Translations under genes and position numbers: made by a program
NCBI RefSeq assembly: GCF_012223425.1
Contig: NZ_CP038799.1
Span: forward strand, 1,674,001 to 1,738,000
Reading direction: 5' to 3'
From: Mycolicibacterium frederiksbergense
Lineage (GTDB): Bacteria; Actinomycetota; Actinomycetes; Mycobacteriales; Mycobacteriaceae
Length of the DNA: 64,000 bases
Notes under the pieces: generated by a model
The model's input: only the letters and a program-made list of their open reading frames with translations
What the model was told of the DNA's origin: nothing
The model's database searches: none
Shown here: positions 49,701-59,212 of the stretch, piece by piece
Position numbering within the stretch: the first letter of the stretch is position 1
Layout: each line of letters begins with the position of its first letter

Positions 49701-52700
49701 GGCGTCGGTTACCGCGAACTCGATCGTCCGCACACCCACCAAGCCTGCGGCGTCGGTGGAAAACGAAACTGATTGCAGTACTGTCTGATACGCCGCAGTT
49801 GTCGCAGAGCCGGTCAGGGTGAGAACCCCATCGGCGTAGGTGCCGGTGATCCCGCCGGATCCCGTGAAGGTCAACTCGTCTAACGGATCACCACCCAGCG
49901 CGATCGTCACCGTCGCACCACCGAGCAGCTCACCCGGCTCATTCACAATCACCACGATCGGCGACACCGTGGTCGACTGACCGGCAGTAACGACCCCGAC
50001 CGGGCTGGTCACAATCGTCGGCGCCCCATTCAACACCCCGACCACCGTCAACGCCGTAATGCCGGGCAGCAGCGACTCCTGACCCGCAGCATCCACAACG
50101 GAGAACTCGATCGTGCGCACACCCACCAACCCTGCCGCATCGGTGGTGAACGACACCGACTGCAGCACAGTCTGATACGCCGCAGCTGTCGCGCCACCCG
50201 TTAAGGTCAAGACACCATTCGCGTAGGTGCCGGTGATCCCGCCGGATTCCGTGAAGGTCAACTCGTCTGACGGATCACCACCCAGCGTGATCGCCACCGT
50301 GGCACCACCGAGCAGCTCACCCGGCTCATTCACAATCACGACCACCGGCGACACCGTGGTCGATTGACCCGCAGTCACGACCCCGACCGGGCTGGTCACG
50401 ATCGTCGGGGCGCCGTTCAACACCCCGACCACGGTCAGCGCGGTAATGCCGGGCAGCAGCGACTCCTGGCCGACGGCGTCGGTTACCGCGAACTCGATCG
50501 TGCGCACACCCACCAACCCTGCAGCGTCGGTGACGAACGAGACCGACTGCAGCACAGTCTGATACGCCGCAGTTGTCGCAGAGCCGGTCAGCGTGAGCAC
50601 ACCATCGACGTAGGTGCCGTTGATCCCGCCCGATGGGGTGAACGTCAGCTCATCGCCGGGATCACCACCCAAGGTGATGGTCACCGTGGCGCCATCCAGC
50701 AGCTCACCCGGCTCATTCACGATCACGACCACCGGCGACACCGTGGTCGACTGACCGGCAGTCACGACCCCGACCGGGCTGGTCACGATCGTCGGGGCGC
50801 CATTCAACACCCCGACCACCGTCAACGCCGTAATGCCGGGCAGCAGCGACTCCTGACCGGCAGCATCCACAACGGAGAACTCGATGGTGCGCACACCCAC
50901 CAACCCTGCAGCGTCGGTGACGAACGACACCGACTGCAGCACAGTCTGATACGCCGCCGCGGTCGCACTGCCGGTCAGCGTGAGCACACCATCGACGTAG
51001 GTGCCGTTGATCCCGCCGGATCCCGTGAAGGTCAACTCGTCTGACGGATCAGCGCCCAGCGTGATGGTCACCGTGGCGCCGTCGAGCAGTTCGCCGGGCT
51101 CATTCACAATCACCACGATCGGCGACACCGTCGTGGACTGACCGGCAGTCACGACCCCGACCGGTGTCGTGACAACCGTAGGCGGCGCATTCAGAGCACC
51201 CACGACCGTCAGCGCAGTCACACCCGGCAGCAGAGACTCCTGACCCGCAGCATCCACAACGGAGAACTCAATCGTGCGCACCCCAACAAGCCCTGCGGCA
51301 TCAGTGGAAAACGACACCGACTGCAGCACAGTCTGATACGCCACAGCAGTCGCACTTCCGGTCAGCGTGAGCACACCATTCGCGTAGGTGCCGGTGATCC
51401 CGCCCGATGGCGTGAACGTCAACTCATCGCTGGGATCACCACCCAGCGCGATCGTCACCGTCGCACCCCCGAGCAGCTCACCCGGCTCATTCACAATCAC
51501 CACCACCGGCGACACCGTGGTCGACTGACCCGCCGTCACCACACCCACCGGAGTCACCACAACCGTAGGCGGCGCATTCAGCACCCCGACGACCACGACT
51601 TCGGTCAGACCCGGCAGGCTGGCTGTTCCGTCATCGTCCACCACGGACCAGGTGACCGTGCGCAATCCGACCAGGGCGCCGGCGTTGGTGGAGAACGACA
51701 CTGTCTGTAGAACAGTCTGGTACGCCGCCACAGACGCACTACCGGTCAGCGTGAGAACACCGTTCGCATAGGTGCCGGTGATCCCGCCAGATGGCGTGAA
51801 GGTCAAGTCATCAGAGGGATCGGATCCTTGCCCGGCGATCGTGACCGTCGCACCTGACAGCAATTGAGAATCCGGATCGGTCAGAAGTACGACGGGCGAG
51901 AGCACCACAGAGTCACCCGCCACTACCGCTGCAGCAGGCGAAACGACCAGCACTGGCGGTAGATCCACGCCGATACCCGGAATGGCCACCGGCACGGTCA
52001 CCGCGATGGTGTCCGGCTTCGCCAACCCGAAGAACTGTGCGATCCGGTGGAAGAAATTCTGGATGCGCCCGAACGGACCTGACAGATGCGTGCCCACCGA
52101 GTCGGTGACGACAACCGTGAAACTGTCCGTGACGCCCGTGAGAAGGTGATCCACATCGGCCGTGTACGTGAACGTCCCATCGAGATTCTTGACGACGGTG
52201 CCGAATTCGGGTTGCTCGGTGATCGTTGTGGTGACGGGATCGCAGTTCGGATCGGTCGCATTCAGATCGAAGATGGCCAATCCGGGTACATCCGGCGGTA
52301 AGACTTGTTCGACGCTCACCTGTGGCGTCCTGTTGAAGAACGTGTGGACGATCTGGCGCCGCACCCAGGCCAGGACCGTCCACAGCAGTGGCGTCTGGAC
52401 CGGAGCACTGGGGCCTGTGAGCAGGAATGGCGCAAGGATGGTCGAGATGGCACCCGAGAGCATGCCGCCCAGGGTCCGCGGAACGGCGAGCAGCGCATCT
52501 ACGGGGTTCAGCGACGTGGTGCTCAGCGCTATCGGCGTGGTGAAGGTGGACGCCTGGATTCCGGGCGCGCGATCCGTTGCCGGATCGGGTATTTCGAGCC
52601 CGAACGGGTTGACGGGCAAACTGTCGCCTTCATCGTCCGCGGTCGTGGGCGGCGCAGACGAATCCAGGGTTGACGCCGGATCGGGTCGAGAATCGGAACG

Positions 52701-53297
52701 AACGTCATGCTCCTCGGCCTCCGCGGAACCGGCTGGGACGACAGAACCATGGTCTGTTTCGGCCGAGTCAGGAACGATCGGCTCGATCTCCGGCGGTGAC
52801 TCAGTCTCGACGATCACCTCGTCGTCGGCGTCATCTGGCTCCTCGAGCTCCTCGTCGTCCCCGTCGTCCTCGGTGGACGATCCGATGGTTTCGAAATCGG
52901 TCGGTTCGTCGTCTTCGTCTTCTTTGTCGTCTTCGTCGTCTTCAGGCGCCGCGTCGGTGTCCGTGTCCGCGCCGGGAGATGTCCCGGTGTTCGACGGACT
53001 CTCGCTCGATGTGCCAGACTGCGCATCGGTATCGGACTCGGTGGTGGCGTGAGCCACTCCGGGAGTCGTTGCGACGGCGACGCCCACCCCGAGCGACACA
53101 GCCAGTGCCCCTACTCGGCCGACGAACTTGGCGTACTTCGTGTCGATGGGGCGGACATGACGCGAACTTCGCCCTCGCCGCAGAGCATCGGCCGCGTCGG
53201 CCGCGACGAGCAACTGCCGGGCGTGCCAGACGTCAGGCGCGACCTCAGCTCCAATCCGGAGACGCTCCACACGATGCCGAGGTGTATTTGCGCACAT
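44226..53297 (-). CDS. Giant secreted repeat protein, adhesin-like, N-terminal part (5' of frameshift)
   Basis: 3023 residues before a frameshift stop; with the base restored the protein would be about 4188 residues. Residues 1-84 form a long export signal (basic N-region, then AVSLGVGVAVATTPGVAHA). Residues about 90-200 are very acidic. A hydrophobic/amphipathic stretch (LNPVDALLAVPRTLGGMLSG, about 265-310) and one cadherin-like domain precede the repeat array from about residue 444. Each repeat is about 129 residues (core GVLTLTGSATAAAYQTVLQS, then VGVRTIEF), a cadherin/Ig-like beta sandwich. GGAGG at 53304-53308 supports the start. Probably a surface filament or adhesin; function inferred. 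Confidence 0.85.
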   Translation of the reverse strand: MCANTPRHRVERLRIGAEVAPDVWHARQLLVAADAADALRRGRSSRHVRPIDTKYAKFVGRVGALAVSLGVGVAVATTPGVAHATTESDTDAQSGTSSESPSNTGTSPGADTDTDAAPEDDEDDKEDEDDEPTDFETIGSSTEDDGDDEELEEPDDADDEVIVETESPPEIEPIVPDSAETDHGSVVPAGSAEAEEHDVRSDSRPDPASTLDSSAPPTTADDEGDSLPVNPFGLEIPDPATDRAPGIQASTFTTPIALSTTSLNPVDALLAVPRTLGGMLSGAISTILAPFLLTGPSAPVQTPLLWTVLAWVRRQIVHTFFNRTPQVSVEQVLPPDVPGLAIFDLNATDPNCDPVTTTITEQPEFGTVVKNLDGTFTYTADVDHLLTGVTDSFTVVVTDSVGTHLSGPFGRIQNFFHRIAQFFGLAKPDTIAVTVPVAIPGIGVDLPPVLVVSPAAAVVAGDSVVLSPVVLLTDPDSQLLSGATVTIAGQGSDPSDDLTFTPSGGITGTYANGVLTLTGSASVAAYQTVLQTVSFSTNAGALVGLRTVTWSVVDDDGTASLPGLTEVVVVGVLNAPPTVVVTPVGVVTAGQSTTVSPVVVIVNEPGELLGGATVTIALGGDPSDELTFTPSGGITGTYANGVLTLTGSATAVAYQTVLQSVSFSTDAAGLVGVRTIEFSVVDAAGQESLLPGVTALTVVGALNAPPTVVTTPVGVVTAGQSTTVSPIVVIVNEPGELLDGATVTITLGADPSDELTFTGSGGINGTYVDGVLTLTGSATAAAYQTVLQSVSFVTDAAGLVGVRTIEFSVVDAAGQESLLPGITALTVVGVLNGAPTIVTSPVGVVTAGQSTTVSPVVVIVNEPGELLDGATVTITLGGDPGDELTFTPSGGINGTYVDGVLTLTGSATTAAYQTVLQSVSFVTDAAGLVGVRTIEFAVTDAVGQESLLPGITALTVVGVLNGAPTIVTSPVGVVTAGQSTTVSPVVVIVNEPGELLGGATVAITLGGDPSDELTFTESGGITGTYANGVLTLTGGATAAAYQTVLQSVSFTTDAAGLVGVRTIEFSVVDAAGQESLLPGITALTVVGVLNGAPTIVTSPVGVVTAGQSTTVSPIVVIVNEPGELLGGATVTIALGGDPLDELTFTGSGGITGTYADGVLTLTGSATTAAYQTVLQSVSFSTDAAGLVGVRTIEFAVTDAVGQESLLPGVTALTVVGVLNGAPTIVVTPVGAVTAGQSTTVSPVVVIVNETGENLTGATVTITLGGDPSDELTFTPSDGITGTYANGVLTLTGSATAAAYQTVLQSVSFTTDAAGLVGVRTIEFAVTDAVGQESLLPGITALTVVGVLNGAPTIVTSPVGVVTAGQSTTVSPVVVIVNEPGELLDGATVTITLGGDPSDELTFTASNGVTGSYADGVLTLTGSATTSAYQTVLQSVSFTTDAAGLVGVRTIEFAVTDAVGQESLLPGVTALTVVGVLNGAPTIVTSPVGVVTAGQSTTVSPVVVIVNETGENLTGATVTITLGADPTDELTFTPSNGISGSYSNGVLTLTGSATASAYQTVLQSVSFSTDAAGLVGVRTIEFSVTDAVGQESLLPGITALTVVGVLNGAPTIVTTPVGVVTAGQSTTVSPVVVIVNEPGELLDGATVTITLGGDPSDELTFTPSGGITGTYANGVLTLTGSASAAAYQTVLQSVSFSTDAAGLVGVRTIEFSVVDAAGQESLLPGVTALTVVGVLNGAPTIVTSPVGVVTAGQSTTVSPIVVIVNEPGELLGGATVTIALGGDPLDELTFTGSGGITGTYADGVLTLTGSATTAAYQTVLQSVSFTTDAAGLVGVRTIEFAVTDAVGQESLLPGVTALTVVGVLNGAPTIVVTPVGVVTAGQSTTVSPMVVIVNEPGELLDGATVTITLGGDPSDELTFTPSDGITGTYANGVLTLTGSATAAAYQTVLQSVSLSTDAAGLVGVRTIEFAVTDAVGQESLLPGITALTVVGVLNGAPTIVTTPVGAMTAGQSTTVSPVVVIVNEPGELLDGATVTITLGGDPSDELTFTPSNGVSGSYSNGVLTLTGSATAAAYQTVLQSVSLSTDAAGLVGVRTIEFAVTDAGGQESLLPGITALTVVGVLNGAPTIVVTPVGAVTAGQSTTVSPVVVIVSEPGENLTGATVTITLGGDPSDELTFTASNGVTGSYADGVLTLTGSATAAAYQTVLQSVSFSTDAAGLVGVRTIEFSVVDAAGQESLLPGVTALTVVGVLNGAPTIVTSPVGVVTAGQSTTVSPIVVIANEPGENLTGATVTITLGADPSDELTFTASNGVTGSYADGVLTLTGSATAAAYQTVLQSVSFSTDAAGLVGVRTIEFSVVDAAGQESLLPGVTALTVVGVLNGAPTIVTSPVGVVTAGQSTTVSPIVVIVNEPGELLDGATVTITLGGDPSDELTFTPSDGITGTYANGVLTLTGSASAAAYQTVLQSVSLSTDAAGLVGVRTIEFAVTDAGGQESLLPGITALTVVGGLNGAPTIVTTPVGAVTAGQSTTVSPVVVIVNEPGELLDGATVTITLGGDPSDELTFTGSGGITGTYADGVLTLTGSATAAAYQTVLQSVSLSTDAAGLVGVRTIEFAVTDAGGQESLLPGITALTVVGVLNGAPTIVVTPVGAVTAGQSTTVSPVVVIVSEPGENLTGATVTITLGGDPLDELTFTASNGVTGSYADGVLTLTGSATAAAYQTVLQSVSFSTDAAGLVGVRTIEFSVVDAAGQESLLPGVTALTVVGVLNGAPTIVTSPVGVVTAGQSTTVSPIVVIANEPGENLTGATVTITLGADPSDELTFTASNGVTGSYADGVLTLTGSATAAAYQTVLQSVSFSTDAAGLVGVRTIEFSVVDAAGQESLLPGVTALTVVGVLNGAPTIVTSPVGVVTAGQSTTVSPIVVIVNEPGELLDGATVTITLGGDPSDELTFTPSDGITGTYANGVLTLTGSASAAAYQTVLQSVSLSTDAAGLVGVRTIEFAVTDAGGQESLLPGITALTVVGG
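44230..44234 (-). other. Homopolymer frameshift site (G6 reduced to G5)
   Basis: At the equivalent VVGG-LNG linkers at 43069-43074 and 45777-45782 there are six Gs (minus strand). Here there are five, which turns GGG-GGG-TTG into GGG-GGT-TGA and stops the protein. Confidence 0.85.
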
Positions 53298-53484
53298 GTT
53301 CAGCCTCCGAGACGGCGTTGTCTCTACCGATCCCAGGTATCGGCAGTCCAGACGAGCAACATAAATCTCGGCACATCGGTCCCGCTTGACTTTCGGCTAC
53401 GTCAATTACAGCTATTTGCATCATCAAGGAAATCGACAACCGGGAATTCCGGACTTGCTCGATAACACCAGTTGAAAGCCACTA
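53298..53484. promoter_or_regulatory. Upstream region of the giant repeat gene
   Basis: 187 bases with the ribosome binding site (53304-53308) and a possible minus-strand -10 TATGTT (53358-53363), giving a leader of about 50 bases. No convincing -35. Lower GC than its surroundings. The IS element begins at its outer edge. Confidence 0.35.
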
Positions 53485-54591
53485 GTGGTCCGTCTGCGTA
53501 TTGACCTGGTGGAGAGAGGCTCTGCCGCGTCGGACTTTGGTGATGATGTCCTCGGCGGGGGCTTTCCAGATGAAGGGTTTGGGATCGGCGTTCCAATGGG
53601 TGGCCCAGGCGATGATGGCTTCGGAGAGTTCGGCGACGCTGGTGAAGGTTCCGCGGCGCAAACGTTTGTCGGTGAGTTCTTTGAACCATCGCTCGATCAG
53701 GTTCAGCCACGAGCTCGAGGTCGGGGTGGGATGCATGTGCCAGCGGCGACGATCCTTGTGCGCCAACCACTTCGCGATCTCAGGCGTGGAATGCGCTGAC
53801 AGGTTATCCAGAACGACGTGTACAGAGAGTCCACGCGCGACGCTGGCGTCGATCTGCTTGAAGAACCGCAACACGTCCGCACCGGTGTGGCCTTTGCGCA
53901 GGTCGGTCAGGACCTCGCCGGTAGCGACGTTCATCGCGGCGAACAAGTCGATGGTGCCGTTGCGCTTGTAGTCATGGGTCATGGTTCCGGCGCGGCCGGC
54001 CTTCATCGGTAACGATGGTTGAGTACGGTCCAACGCCTGGCACTGGGTTTTCTCATCGAAGCTGAACACCACCGCCCGCGCGGGTGGATTCATGTACAGC
54101 CCAACGACATCGACCAGCTTCTCCTCAAACCGCGGATCGTTGCTGACCTTGAAGGTTTCGACCTTCCACGGCTTGAGCTTGTGATCGGCCCAGATCTTGG
54201 CCACCGAGTCCTTGCCGATCCCGACCCGGGCAGCCAACGTGCGGGTACTCCAATGCGTCGAGCCGTCGGCAGGTCGCCCCTGATGGGTCAGCCTCAATAC
54301 TTCTTCGACCGTGCCCGCCGGCAGACTCGACTTACGTCCACGCCCTTTGGCGATCCGGCCCACCCCCTCGATCCCCTCCTGGGCGAACCTGGAACGCCAG
54401 CGCCGCACCGTGTCCGAGTCCACACCGCTGCGCCGCGCGATCTGCTCGTTAGCCACCCCGTCAGCAGCCCACAGCAGCGCCTGCGCCTGCACCACTTGCC
54501 GATGCGGCAACGACGTCGAGGCCGCCATCCGCTCCAACTCCGCACGCTGCGCATCACTGACCGGCAACGCGACAGCTGTCATAACAGGCAT
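53482..54591 (-). CDS. IS630-family transposase
   Basis: 369 residues. The N-terminal helix-turn-helix (NEQIARRSGVDSDTVRRWRS) is followed by a DDE domain: VFSFDEKTQCQALDRTQP (first Asp), VHVVLDNLSAHSTPE (second Asp), and SSSWLNLIERWFKELT (Glu), spaced as in IS630 enzymes. It looks intact. The stop codon TAG is formed by the TA target duplication plus the next host base, so the coding frame ends outside the element proper. Confidence 0.93.
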   Translation of the reverse strand: MPVMTAVALPVSDAQRAELERMAASTSLPHRQVVQAQALLWAADGVANEQIARRSGVDSDTVRRWRSRFAQEGIEGVGRIAKGRGRKSSLPAGTVEEVLRLTHQGRPADGSTHWSTRTLAARVGIGKDSVAKIWADHKLKPWKVETFKVSNDPRFEEKLVDVVGLYMNPPARAVVFSFDEKTQCQALDRTQPSLPMKAGRAGTMTHDYKRNGTIDLFAAMNVATGEVLTDLRKGHTGADVLRFFKQIDASVARGLSVHVVLDNLSAHSTPEIAKWLAHKDRRRWHMHPTPTSSSWLNLIERWFKELTDKRLRRGTFTSVAELSEAIIAWATHWNADPKPFIWKAPAEDIITKVRRGRASLHQVNTQTDH

Positions 54592-54627
54592 ACTACAAAC
54601 TACCAGATTAATTCACAGACAGACCAC
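53485..54627 (-). mobile_element. IS630-family insertion sequence
   Basis: 1143 bp bounded by imperfect inverted repeats: 25 bases at 53485-53509 match the complement of 54603-54627 at 20 positions, both starting GTGGTC. TA lies on each side (53483-53484, 54628-54629), the TA target duplication typical of IS630/Tc1-mariner elements. It holds one intact transposase gene. Confidence 0.9.
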
Positions 54628-54760
54628 TAGGAAGTGCGCATAAAGAAGTTGACCACGACAAAAATTGACGTCGGCGACACCGCGCTGCCAGGCACGCCCC
54701 GCCGCTCGTCCAGCAACTGCGCGTTGCGCACTGAAACAGCGAACGTCCGCGTTTGCCGGA

Positions 54761-55504
54761 CTACGGATCCCGGCGCGCCACCACGACGGCCGCCACCAAG
54801 AACGTCGCCGTTGCAACACCGGCAAAGTACACGGCCGACCCCAGCGGACCCCACCACATGGAGAAAGACTGCAACCACGGAATTTCGGTGAATGCGTTGG
54901 CATTAGCGAATGGCAGCAGCGGGCCCACTCTGCCTCCGACACCCGGGATGGCCCCCAGCAGTGGCTCCAGCACGAACGGCAGCAGCAGCAGGATCGCGAT
55001 CACCGCGGCGCTGTGGCGTACGCACGCGCCGAGCCCCACCGCCAGCAGCGCGGCCAGCACGGCATAAAGCGTCACCGCCCCGACGGTGCGCCACGGTGCC
55101 GAGCCGGTGAGCGCCAGCTGCGCGCCCTGGCGCTCATCGAGCATTGCCCGCACCAGCAGCAGCGAACCCAGCGACATGACGGCGGCGAGCACCCCGGAGA
55201 ACACCATGGTGACAACGGCTTTCGCGACCAGCACCCTGGATCTGTGCGGCGTCGCCATGAACGTCGTGCGGATCATCCCGGTCCGGTACTCCCCGGTCAC
55301 GGTCAGCGCGGACAGGATCATCAGCACCGGGACGCCGAACATCGCCACCCCGAGCACCGCCCGGTCCGGGCCCACCACGCTGTAGGGCAGCGCCGCCGCG
55401 GCCTGGATGGCGGCCAGGGCCAGGCTGATCCCGACCGCGGCGAGCGCCAGCCACAGCGGCGACCGGGTGCTGGTGAGCTTGATACGTTCTGCGGCGATCG
55501 TCAC
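54761..55504 (-). CDS. ABC-2 type transporter permease
   Basis: 247 residues with six transmembrane segments (first near 17-40) and the ABC-2 features LTVTGEYRTGMIRTTFMATP near residue 66. It pairs with the ATPase encoded just upstream (ATGA overlap). ABC-2 systems usually export; substrate unknown. It ends the thiO-led operon; about 130 bases without a gene separate it from the IS element. Confidence 0.88.
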   Translation of the reverse strand: MTIAAERIKLTSTRSPLWLALAAVGISLALAAIQAAAALPYSVVGPDRAVLGVAMFGVPVLMILSALTVTGEYRTGMIRTTFMATPHRSRVLVAKAVVTMVFSGVLAAVMSLGSLLLVRAMLDERQGAQLALTGSAPWRTVGAVTLYAVLAALLAVGLGACVRHSAAVIAILLLLPFVLEPLLGAIPGVGGRVGPLLPFANANAFTEIPWLQSFSMWWGPLGSAVYFAGVATATFLVAAVVVARRDP

Positions 55505-56390
55505 GGCTGCCCGCCACCCGCCCGGTACTGGACGGCCCCGTCGGTGAGATTCATATAGGCCTCCTCCAGTGACGCGGCCTGCGCGGTCAGTTCGTGCAGC
55601 ACGATGCCGTTTGCCGCGGCCAGGTCACCGACCTGTTCGGTGCTGCGGCCGTCGACCAGCAGCGCCGCACCGTCACGACGGGCCCCCGGCAGCAGGGCGG
55701 CCAGCCGGTCGATCTGCGGGCTGCGCACCCGGACCGTGTCGGCCTGATTCAAGAACTCGGCCATGGTGGTGGCGGTGATCAACCGGCCACGCCCGATCAC
55801 CAGCACCCGGTCGGCGGTGTTGGCCATCTCTGCCAGCAGATGGCTGGACACGAACACGGTCCGGCCCTCGGCGGCCAGGCCCCGCATCAGTGTCCGGATC
55901 CAGCGGATGCCTTCGGGATCCAGCCCGTTGACCGGTTCGTCGAACAGCAGCACCTGTGGGTCGCCGAGAAGGGCCGCCGCGATACCGAGGCGCTGCAGCA
56001 TGCCCAGCGAGAACGCGCCGGCCTGTTTGCCGGCCACCTCGGTCAGACCGACCTCGGCGAGCACCTCGTCGACCCTGCGCACCGGTATCCGGTTGGTCGC
56101 CGCGATCCACCGCAGGTGCGAGCGCGCGGTGCGGTTCGGGTGCACTTGGCGGGCGTCGAGCAGTGCACCGACGGTGCGCAACGGATGCTTGTGTTCGTGA
56201 TAGGGCCGGCCGGCGACGGTGACGGTGCCGGCACTGGGCCGGTCCAGCCCGACGATCATCCGCATCGTGGTCGACTTGCCCGCACCGTTGGGCCCGAGGA
56301 AACCGGTCACCACACCGGGTTCGATGGTGCAGGTCAACTCGTCGACAGCCCTGACCGAGGCGAAAGTTTTTGTCAGGCCGGTCAGTTCGA

Positions 56391-56394
<4 letters not shown>
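55501..56394 (-). CDS. ABC transporter ATP-binding protein
   Basis: 297 residues. Walker A GPNGAGKSTTMRMI near residue 34, signature FSLGMLQRLGIAAAL near 130 (replacing LSGGQ), Walker B VLLFDEPVNGLDPEG near 151, and the switch His in VSSHLLAEM. It resembles bacitracin/drug exporter ATPases. GTG 56394 overlaps the SGNH hydrolase stop as GTGA; the much longer frame up to 56859 runs through that gene. Partner of the downstream permease. Confidence 0.92.
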
Positions 56395-58090
<1,696 letters not shown>

Positions 58091-58094
<4 letters not shown>

Positions 58095-59095
58095 GTCGCC
58101 CCTCTGCGTGCTACAAGTTCCATGGCAATCCGCTCCGCCGTCCACGGCGCCAGCAGAAAGCCGTTGCGTCCGTGGCCGGTGGCGGCCAGCGTGCACTCGT
58201 CGAGCCTACCGACCAGTGGCAACCCGTCCGGTGTCATCGGGCGTAATCCGGCCGCGCACTCGGCGAGTTCGTACTCGCCCAGGCCGGGCATCACCGCGCA
58301 GGCATCGTCGAGCAGGTCCCGCACACCGCGGACCACCGGAGCGGTGTCGCGGCCGTGCTCGTACTGGGTGGCACCCACCACCACCCCGTCGCCACGCGGC
58401 ACCAGGTATACCGCCCTGCCGTGCACGCGGGCCCGAACAACGCGTTGCGGCAACGGCATACAGCCCTTGCGCCAGCGCAGCCGCAGCACCTCACCCTTGA
58501 CCGGGTGCACCGCCAGACTCGGCCACAGGGTGGGCGCGTCGATACCGTTGGCGATCACCCGCTGATCGGCGTCCACGGCGGCCAGCTCGTAGACCGGCGG
58601 CGCCCACTGCACACCGAGCTCCGCACAGGCCCGCTCCAGGGCCGCGACCAACGCCCGATTGTCCACGGCCAGTTCGGTATCGGCGCGGAAGCCGTGTCGG
58701 ATGCCCTGGGCCAGCAGCGGTTCGACATCACGGGCGGCCGTCGTCACCGTGACCGGGTGTCCTTGCCCGGACAGCCAGTCGGCCACCGTCTTGAGGTCCG
58801 CGACATCAGCCCGGTCGACCGCCACCACCAGCGATTCGTGGGCGGTCACCACCTCGGGGGGCAGCCCGTCCAGAAACCCGGTATGCCAGAGCTTGAGGGA
58901 TTCGAGGCCGATCGCCAGCAGCGCGTCCTCCCCCGGCCAGCCCTCACTGTGCGGGGCCAGCATGCCACCGGCCACCCAGGAAGCGCCCTGCGCCTCGGTC
59001 CGGTGCACGCGCACCGACCAGCCGTCCTGGGCGGCGCGCCGGGCCACCGACAGACCGATGACTCCGCCGCCGATCACGGCAAGAGATCCAGCCAT
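58091..59095 (-). CDS. thiO: Glycine oxidase ThiO
   Basis: 334 residues. FAD-dependent oxidase making dehydroglycine for thiazole formation. FAD motif [18 protein letters not shown] at the N-terminus and the C-terminal [15 protein letters not shown] are typical. ATG 59095 is used; ATG 59098, next to it, is equally possible. Both have a purine-rich site (GGGAGAGG) that lies at the 3' end of a TPP riboswitch. A further upstream ATG at 59119 is inside the riboswitch and is rejected. Confidence 0.93.
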
Positions 59096-59103
59096 CATTT
59101 CCT

Positions 59104-59192
59104 CTCCCTTCGCCGGCATGACCCGGATCAGGTACGACGGTCAGGGCCGGTCACGCGCCCACTCTCAGTCCCCGGTCCCGGGACTCCCGTGT
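59104..59192 (-). promoter_or_regulatory. TPP riboswitch upstream of thiO
   Basis: On the minus strand the aptamer reads GGGAGTCC, then GGACTGAGAGTGGG, and ACCTGATCCGGGTCATGCC leading into GGCGAAGGGA. These are the conserved THI-box parts. It ends at the thiO ribosome binding site, so translation control is likely for the whole operon. Confidence 0.93.
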
Positions 59193-59200
59193 TCAGCTGT

Positions 59201-59209
59201 CAGGATACT
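59201..59209. promoter_or_regulatory. Overlapping divergent -10 elements (thiO and thiE)
   Basis: Minus strand TATCCT (59202-59207) would start the thiO transcript near 59195, just before the riboswitch. Plus strand CAGGAT (59201-59206), preceded by an extended TG motif, would start thiE at or near its GTG (59213). The two elements share bases. Confidence 0.4.
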
Positions 59210-59212
59210 CGG

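Larger units (their letters stand above)
40735..51966 (-). repeat. Array of about 29 repeats of 387 bp (129 codons)
   Basis: I counted 29 units across the two frames: 20 before the frameshift and 9 after. Units 2-24 are near-identical and shuffle a few variant cassettes (NEPGELLDG / NETGENLTG / SEPGENLTG, and TPSGG / ASNGV / GSGGI). Unit 1 and units 25-29 are more diverged. The pattern indicates ongoing homogenisation by recombination. Confidence 0.9.

Noticed and set aside
41000..51600. Regular direct repeats suggesting a CRISPR array
   Set aside because: The period is 387 bases and every unit is translated in one frame with silent variation, so this is a protein repeat array, not CRISPR.
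54592..54760. Short frames between the IS element and the ABC permease
   Set aside because: They are shadows of the permease 3' end or of the inverted repeat; no start signal or family is visible in this 169-base stretch.
59096..59119. Longer thiO start at ATG 59119
   Set aside because: This ATG lies in the conserved 3' part of the TPP riboswitch; the family N-terminus and ribosome binding site fit the ATG pair at 59095/59098.
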